Part shown: positions 58,480-64,000 of the stretch, in pieces
How positions within the stretch are numbered: the first letter of the stretch is position 1
Layout: the number at the start of each line of letters is the position of its first letter
Assembly: GCA_030674185.1 (NCBI GenBank)
Contig: CM060307.1
Span: 48,183,681-48,247,680, forward strand
Origin: Monoplex corrugatus
Lineage: Eukaryota; Mollusca; Gastropoda; Littorinimorpha; Ranellidae
Direction: 5' to 3'
Length of the DNA: 64,000 bases
Program-made: the position numbers and the translations under genes
Notes under the pieces: generated by a model
The model's input: only the letters and a program-made list of their open reading frames with translations
Told to the model about the DNA's origin: nothing
Databases searched by the model: none

Positions 58480-59028
58480 TCCCCCGTGGGGATTCCGGGG
58501 GTCCTTTCAGTATAAACAGTATCCCCACCTTCTGGAAATTCTGTGCTGGAAATTTCCTCTTTTCTGTCACACTCTGTTTCTGCCTTGTTCCTTTGCTTTC
58601 TGTCATTTCTTCCTATCATTTTCTGCCATGCTGGTTCATTCACCTGTGTGTGATCGATGATGTCTTGCGTACTTTTGCTTAGGATTGATAATTGGGTACA
58701 TGTATTAAGTGCATTTTTGTCTGTAGGGAGGCGAGATACGCGGAAACAATTTCAGGCAATTTATGCCCTTTTTTATATTTACTTTGGTGTCCTCAGATAT
58801 GCTTAAATTTGTATTCGTCTTTTTTAAATTCCCTATGCGATGAATTGGACGGAGTGGTCACCGCCTGGGGCATGTCCTTAGATTATGCGTGCGAATGCAT
58901 TGATATGTGTACTTAATTTTCTTCTTTCTTTCCTGTTGTTTTGTATGTTTGTATGGTTTGAAGCGATTATAGCCCTGATATGTTTCTACGCAGTCGGCGG
59001 GGTGTTAAACAACAGTAACAATAACACT
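58480..59028 (+). mobile_element. SINE-like repeat, near full body copy
   Basis: Starts cccccgtggggattccgggg, passes tgctttctgtcatttcttcc, gattgataattgggtacatg and ggtcaccgcctggggcatgt, and ends ttaaacaacagtaacaataa. Best-preserved + strand copy. Confidence 0.85.
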
Positions 59029-59029
59029 A

Positions 59030-59530
59030 ATATTGTGAACTGCACGTATGATTAGTCAGGCTACATGTTTTTCTGTGATAAGATTATTCGGCCTGTCGCC
59101 AACTAATACTGTGAATGCAGGTGTAGTTATAGGGCTAGCATTCACAGTATAGTTATCAGGCTGTCTTCTTTGCCGTAATAACATTAATCTGGTTGCCGTC
59201 AAGTAGTGTTGTGAATTGCAAAGTATGATTAATAACCATACCTGCTTTCCTGTTATAAAAACGTGCATTTAAGGGAAGCAAACAGGCCCCAACTGATATT
59301 CCTGGTTGGACAGAGTTAGTTCCCGCACCCCTCGCCCCTCGCCCCCCCCCCCCCCCCTTTAAGGGGTGGTCTGGGTGGTGACCTTTTGGGTGAGATGGTA
59401 AACAGACGTCCTGTGTACTGCAAGCATTCAACACATTAAAAAATAGTAGAACACACGCACGCACGCACGCCACACGCACCACACACACACACACACACCA
59501 CACACACACACACCACACACACCACACAGA
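59030..59530. other. Diverged tandem-like block and short CA tract
   Basis: From 58250 to 59250 a loose motif (gtgaactgcaggtataatta, then tctgtgataatgttagtctg) appears about six times at uneven spacing, interrupted by the SINE-like element. A poly-C run lies at 59341-59357 and CACA runs at 59455-59528. No gene. Confidence 0.55.
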
Positions 59531-59804
59531 ATCCGTGTCAATAAAGTTGTTCTTGCAAATTATATTAAAAACCCTTTGAATAGGTAAACTGTAACACAGG
59601 CATACAAAGTCAAAACAAAATAAAACAACTTCCCCAAAACAACAAACAACAACAAAAAAGTGGCACTACACTATGGTGACAGTGTCACCAAGGAGAGCAG
59701 CCTGAATTTTTATGTAATAAAGCTATTATGATGAGAAAGATTGTAAAGTGCAAAAGAATGATAAATAGATGATGAAACGAAACGGAACGAACGAACGAAC
59801 AATG

Positions 59805-60010
59805 AGTTTCACTTCCAGTTTCATTTTCTCAAGATGACGTCTTCGCCTCTCGGAACGAATTCCATATGCACTAACGTCACAGGTGCCATGTGTATGGTGA
59901 CCATGGCACAAGCCTTAAGCCTGCACATAAACCCACAAGCTGGTCAGGTCCTGAGGCCTTACCTAATCTGTTTTACTTAGTCTATATTTTATACTGGTAT
60001 TGTATCAGCC
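59805..60010 (-). mobile_element. SINE-related tail family copy (inverted partner)
   Basis: Reverse complement of the block at 60545-60808: ttctcaagatgacgtcttcg, then aacgtcacaggtgccatgtg. Together they form an inverted pair 540 bp apart. Confidence 0.75.
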
Positions 60011-60357
60011 TACCGCTGGATAACGAATGAATGAATGAATGAATGAATGAATAAATAATAGAAAAATACAACGCCACTTTAACAGTCGCTCTTTGTCTGA
60101 GGACGGTTATGCTCTGTTTCCCAATGAGTAACAGATACTTCAGGTTTACTGTGGTTAAAGATGATCCCCACGAACGATAACCATGACGCTCTCAAGTCAA
60201 AAGGTCAGTCACCGCTTTTGTGAAATAGAAACCAGAAACACACTAAAAGATGATAAGAACACATAGTTTATTGACGAAACAAGACCTGCTGACATTTTTT
60301 TGCCAACTGGTCTGTATCACACTTAAAAAAAGAAGAAAAAATAAAGCAAAGAAAAAA

Positions 60358-60359
<2 letters not shown>

Positions 60360-60398
<39 letters not shown>
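60360..60398. repeat. (CA)n microsatellite
   Basis: Short CA tract within otherwise unremarkable AT-rich sequence (60011-60540) lacking a supported gene. Confidence 0.95.
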
Positions 60399-60399
<1 letters not shown>

Positions 60400-60544
60400 C
60401 AACCGAAAACAAAAGAAAAAAAATCATGGACTGGATCAGAGACATTATATAGATGTCTTTGGACTGGATTGAATTGGATTGGATCGGATCATGAGTTTAT
60501 ACAGAATAGCTAGTTCGTTAATTTTTCATTTATTTTCTTTATAT

Positions 60545-60808
60545 GTATGTTCCTTTTTTGAAGACAAGATACACATGTCATTTACATGTAACCAAGATTA
60601 TTCCAGTGATAGGCTGATACAATGCCGGTATAAAATATAAACTAGGTAAAACATAGGCTAGGTAGGACCTGACCAGCCAATGGGTTTAAGTGCAGGCTTA
60701 AGGCTTGTGCCATGATCACCATACACATGGCACCTGTGACGTTAGTGCATATGGAATTCGTTCCGAGCGTGGAGACATTGTCTTGAGAAACTGAAACTGA
60801 AATGGATC
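60545..60808 (+). mobile_element. SINE-related tail family copy
   Basis: Opens gtatgttccttttttgaaga, includes gattattccagtgataggct and gaattcgttccgagcgtgga, and ends ttgagaaactgaaactgaaa. Same family as 9738-10015. Confidence 0.8.
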
Positions 60809-60814
60809 ATGTTC

Positions 60815-61147
60815 ATTTTCTGCCTGAAAATGTGGGTTGCTTTCCTCGGGGAAAGCACGCCGCCATAGTACGGTGCCACCCATTTTCTTAATCCTATTGG
60901 CGTGTAATTTTTGTTAGTGGTTTCTTTTACACACTTTTGCCAGCCTCGATCTTTTTTTCGTGGGATATTTAACGTGCACTAAGTGCACGCTACACACGAG
61001 AATTTCGTTTATCTTTCGTTTCAGAATATAAAAACCCAGGCCGCTACTCGAGATCTAGTGATGGGGGAAATAAACAAATCCCTGAATCGAACCCGGGACA
61101 TATCGCATCGTAGCTGATGAGTCGTCTATCCACTAGGCCACATACTC
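60815..61147 (-). mobile_element. tRNA-derived SINE, third family
   Basis: The minus strand begins GGAGTATGTGGCCTAGTGGA (A box) and CCCGGGTTCGATTCAGGG (B box GGTTCGATTC), a clear tRNA-like head. The body has CACTTAGTGCACGTTAAATA and TCCCACG, resembling the conserved central blocks of metazoan SINEs. Single copy in this window. Confidence 0.85.
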
Positions 61148-61194
61148 CAATATTGATCAAAGGATAACAGAAAAAAAAGAGATCGCAAAATTAA

Positions 61195-61433
61195 CCCTTT
61201 GACTTCCACGCCACACCCTATACACCACCAGCAAAAATGTAACCCTTTGACCCCTCACCCACTATCCACCAGCTTCCTGCAAGAAGCTGGTGGTTAGGGC
61301 AAGGAGTCAAAGAGTTAACATTTTCAGGAAGCTAGTGGATAGGGTGAGGGAGGCAAAAGGTTAGATTTTTGCTTTGCTGTCATGGTTGACAAAGCGTGAT
61401 GATGCTAGTAGATAGGCTTAGGGAGTCAAAGGA
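61195..61433. mobile_element. TTAA-flanked fold-back MITE
   Basis: TTAA at 61191-61194 and 61434-61437. Ends ccctttgacttcc and gggagtcaaagga are inverted repeats. Inside is a palindrome (ccaccagcttcctgc then aagaagctggtggt). Same family as 62462-62646. Confidence 0.85.
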
Positions 61434-61509
61434 TTAAGGACAACAGAGAAAAGTGATCCACGAAATAAAGGACGAAAGAATAGACCAAAAAAAATCTAGC
61501 ACTTCTCTA

Positions 61510-61750
61510 GCTCCGAAAAGAGAAGAAGAAGAAGAAGAAGAGAAGAAGAGAAGGAAGGAGAAGGAGAAGAAGAAGAAGAGAAGAAGAAGAGAAGAGAAGA
61601 AGAAGAAGAAAAGAAGAAGAAGAAGAAAGAAGAAGAAGAAGAAGAAAAAGAAGAAGAAGAAAGAAGAAGAAGAAAGAAGAAGAAAAGAAGAAGAAGAAAA
61701 GAAAGAAGAAGAAAAGAAAAAGAGAAGAAGAAAAGAAGAAGAAGGAAAGA
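61510..61750. repeat. (GAA)n purine tract
   Basis: About 240 bp of GAA/GAAA/GGA purine-only sequence. Lys/Glu or Ser/Phe frames are repeat products. Confidence 0.97.
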
Positions 61751-62457
61751 AACGAAAGGGGTGGTGGTGGTTGTACATACACAAATGTAAAATAGACAAA
61801 AACGAAACTCTAAAAAAAATTTGTTTTTTAAAAAGGAAAAAAAAAAAAAGCAGGATCTAGAAATTCGATCTCATTTGAGTAAATTTGTTTTTTGTTTTTG
61901 TTTTTTGTAGACTGGGACCACACAGTCGAGTTTCATTCACTTCACGAATGCGTCATTGAGGGTGTCGCTCAAATGTTTTGACCGACACCGCAGGTGTCTA
62001 AATCTCTCAGGCCTGGTTGACGCCAGGATATATCATGATAGTAAGCGTAGAGTACAGCCCTGTCACGCAGTTTCAATCCTAGATGGAACTCCATAACATC
62101 ATGATTATCATCATCATCAGCATCATCATCGCATTGTAAAAACTGTTCCAGATTCTGTGGCCATTAAGATGGCGTAAAAAGTGGGACGAAAAAAAAAGTG
62201 AGCAGAAAGGTAACTTCCCTGAGTGCAATGATCCTTTAAAAAAAGAAAAAAGAAAAAAAAGAATTCAAGCAAAGCGTTATGTTCCTTGAAGTTTTGATAG
62301 GATGTTTCAATCCCTTCTAAATGTGCCATTGCACTGTGTTTTTCATTTTTTCCTGAAAGGTATTCTCAGTGAATTTAATTAAGAGAAAAAAGTTTCAGTT
62401 TTTGTTTGTCAGGTCGATATGAAATGTTCAAGGTACGAACATTGTTTATGATGTACT
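61751..62457. other. Intergenic, no gene seen
   Basis: AT-rich. The block around 61920-62170 (gaatgcgtcattgagggtgt, catcatcatcatcgcatt) ends in ATC repeats and may be an RTE tail remnant. No coding frame is supported. Confidence 0.5.
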
Positions 62458-62461
62458 TTAA

Positions 62462-62646
62462 CCCTTTGACTCCCGCACCCTATCTACCAAATGCAAAAAA
62501 CTTAACTCTTTGACTTCCTCATCCTATACAAAACTCCCTGCAGGAAGCTGGTGGATAGGTGAGGGAGTCAAAGGATTAAGTTTTTGCTTTGCTAGCATGG
62601 TCGACAATGCAGGATGCTGGTGGGGTAGGGCGAGGGAGTCAAAGGG
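62462..62646. mobile_element. TTAA-flanked fold-back MITE, reference copy
   Basis: Bounded by TTAA at 62458-62461 and 62647-62650 with perfect 13-bp ends ccctttgactccc and gggagtcaaaggg. An internal hairpin is built on ctccctgcaggaag. It is 185 bp with no coding capacity. Six copies in this window define the family. Confidence 0.9.
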
Positions 62647-62887
62647 TTAAATGATGTACGGAAATTTGTCAATAAAAAATTGCATTATAACAAGTTTTTT
62701 TTTTAGTGATCATCATGTATAGATGTACATACGTCTTGATATATTTTTTTCAGTCGACGTTTTCTTTAAATACATGACTAGGCCTGTGTATATTGAGTAT
62801 GGATGACCATTTTGCTTTCATACATGAAACATGAGCTGTGAAGCAGTTTAGTCAATTTGGTCGTACAGTAATACCGATTGCATTGTT

Positions 62888-63358
62888 ACAGGTGGTTTAC
62901 GAATTGTATCTGGTGGTATATGAATTGTTACTGGTGATTACGAATTGGTACAGGTGGTTTATGAATTGTTACAAGTGGTTTATGAATTGTTACAAGTGGT
63001 TTATGAATTGGTAAGGTGGTTTATGAACTGTTATAGGTGGTTTATGAATTGGTACAGGTGGCTTATGAATTGATACAGGTGGTTTACGAATTGTTACAGG
63101 TGGTTTATGAATTGGTACAGATGGTTTGAGTTGTTACAGGTGGTTTATGAATTGGTACAGGTGGTTTATGAATTGGTACAGGTGGTTTATGAATTGGTAC
63201 AGGTAGTTTATGAATTGTTACAGATGGTTTATGAATTGGTACAGGCGGTTTATGAATTGCTACAGGTTTATGAATTGGTATAGATGGTTTACGAATTGCT
63301 ACAGATAGCTTATGAATTGTGACAGGTGGTTTATGAATTGCTACAGGTGATTTATGAT
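62888..63358. repeat. 21-bp minisatellite
   Basis: About 22 units of acaggtggtttatgaattgt plus t (21 bp). The minus frame (IHKPPVPIHKPPV) stays open because 21 is a multiple of 3; not considered a gene. Confidence 0.95.
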
Positions 63359-63554
63359 AATTCAAAATAAAAGTTCAATTACTTTTTCTGAGTGTGACTG
63401 TATTTTTTTAAGCTTACATGAAAGTATCGGAGGCCAGAAAAGAAAGTGGCCAGCATACCAGGTAATATCTGTTCTTCTTACACGAAGAAAGCAGTGGTAC
63501 CGAGGTACTGTCTTTGTTCAGCATCGATTCAGCACAAGTATTATTCCAAATTCT

Positions 63555-64000
63555 TCCCCGTGGGGATGCCGGGGAATTCTTTCAGTATAAACAGTATCCC
63601 CACCTTCTGGAAATTCTGTGCTAGAAATTTTATCTTTTCTGTCACTTCTCTTTGTTTCTGCTTTATTCCTTTGCTTTCTGTCATTTCTTCCTATCATTTT
63701 CTGCCTTGCTAGTCCAGTCATTTGTACGCTCGTATGTTGCGTACTTTCTCTTGGGCTTGATAATTGGGTACATGTGTTAGGTGCATTTTTTGGCTCTAGG
63801 GATATGAGATATGCGGAAGCAATTTTAGGTAATTTAGGTCCGTTTATATATATATTTTAATGTCCTTAGTTATGTTTAAATTTGTATTCAGGTATGTTTT
63901 TTAAATACCCCTGTGCGATAAATTGGACAGAATAGTCAACGCCAGGGGCATATTCTTAGATTACGTGCACGAATGCATTGATATGTGTACTTAATTTTCT
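63555..64000 (+). mobile_element. SINE-like repeat, cut by window end
   Basis: Starts ccccgtggggatgccgggga and is collinear with 58480-58925 to the last base (gatatgtgtacttaattttc). Its 3' end lies outside the window. Confidence 0.85.

Overview
The window is animal nuclear DNA. It has GT-AG introns, signature metazoan families (a tetraspanin, a DUF4773-type membrane protein), several kinds of non-LTR retrotransposon, tRNA-derived SINEs, piggyBac-like TTAA elements and an extreme load of mini- and microsatellites. The element mix and the DUF4773 gene suggest a lophotrochozoan, most likely a gastropod mollusc. That assignment is inference; no sequence here names the species.

Layout. From 1 to 18.2 kb, a tetraspanin gene lies on the + strand. 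Six exons (3701-18169) can be joined in phase 0 to give TM2, TM3, the large extracellular loop with its CCG motif, TM4 and the C-terminus. The first exon (TM1) lies upstream of the window. Its introns hold minisatellites of 24, 36, 23 and 69 bp, long CA/GT tracts, two LINE fragments and a 5'-truncated but fully open RT-RNase H LINE. From 18.2 to 36.5 kb the sequence is mostly repeats (50-, 53- and 38-bp arrays, SINE-like copies) with one orphan cysteine-rich exon near 20 kb. From 36.5 to 45.1 kb, a four-exon minus-strand gene encodes a roughly 366-residue type II membrane protein with a C-terminal DUF4773 domain. Its first intron holds an RTE retrotransposon copy and a degenerate piggyBac element. 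From 45 to 51 kb there are repeats and RTE fragments. From 51.1 to 56.3 kb, two + strand exons encode an unrecognised single-pass membrane protein with a very long Ser/Thr-rich cytoplasmic tail. From 56.3 to 64 kb there is a long-TIR MITE, SINEs, fold-back MITEs and satellites.

The most unusual feature is the 69-bp tandem array at 12.5-13.55 kb. Each unit carries an exact copy of the 3' splice site and first codons of the tetraspanin TM4 exon, fused to a SINE-like tRNA head. Fourteen decoy acceptors therefore sit directly upstream of the genuine one. No operon, CRISPR array, rRNA gene or functional tRNA gene was seen. The genes do not obviously act together beyond being membrane proteins.
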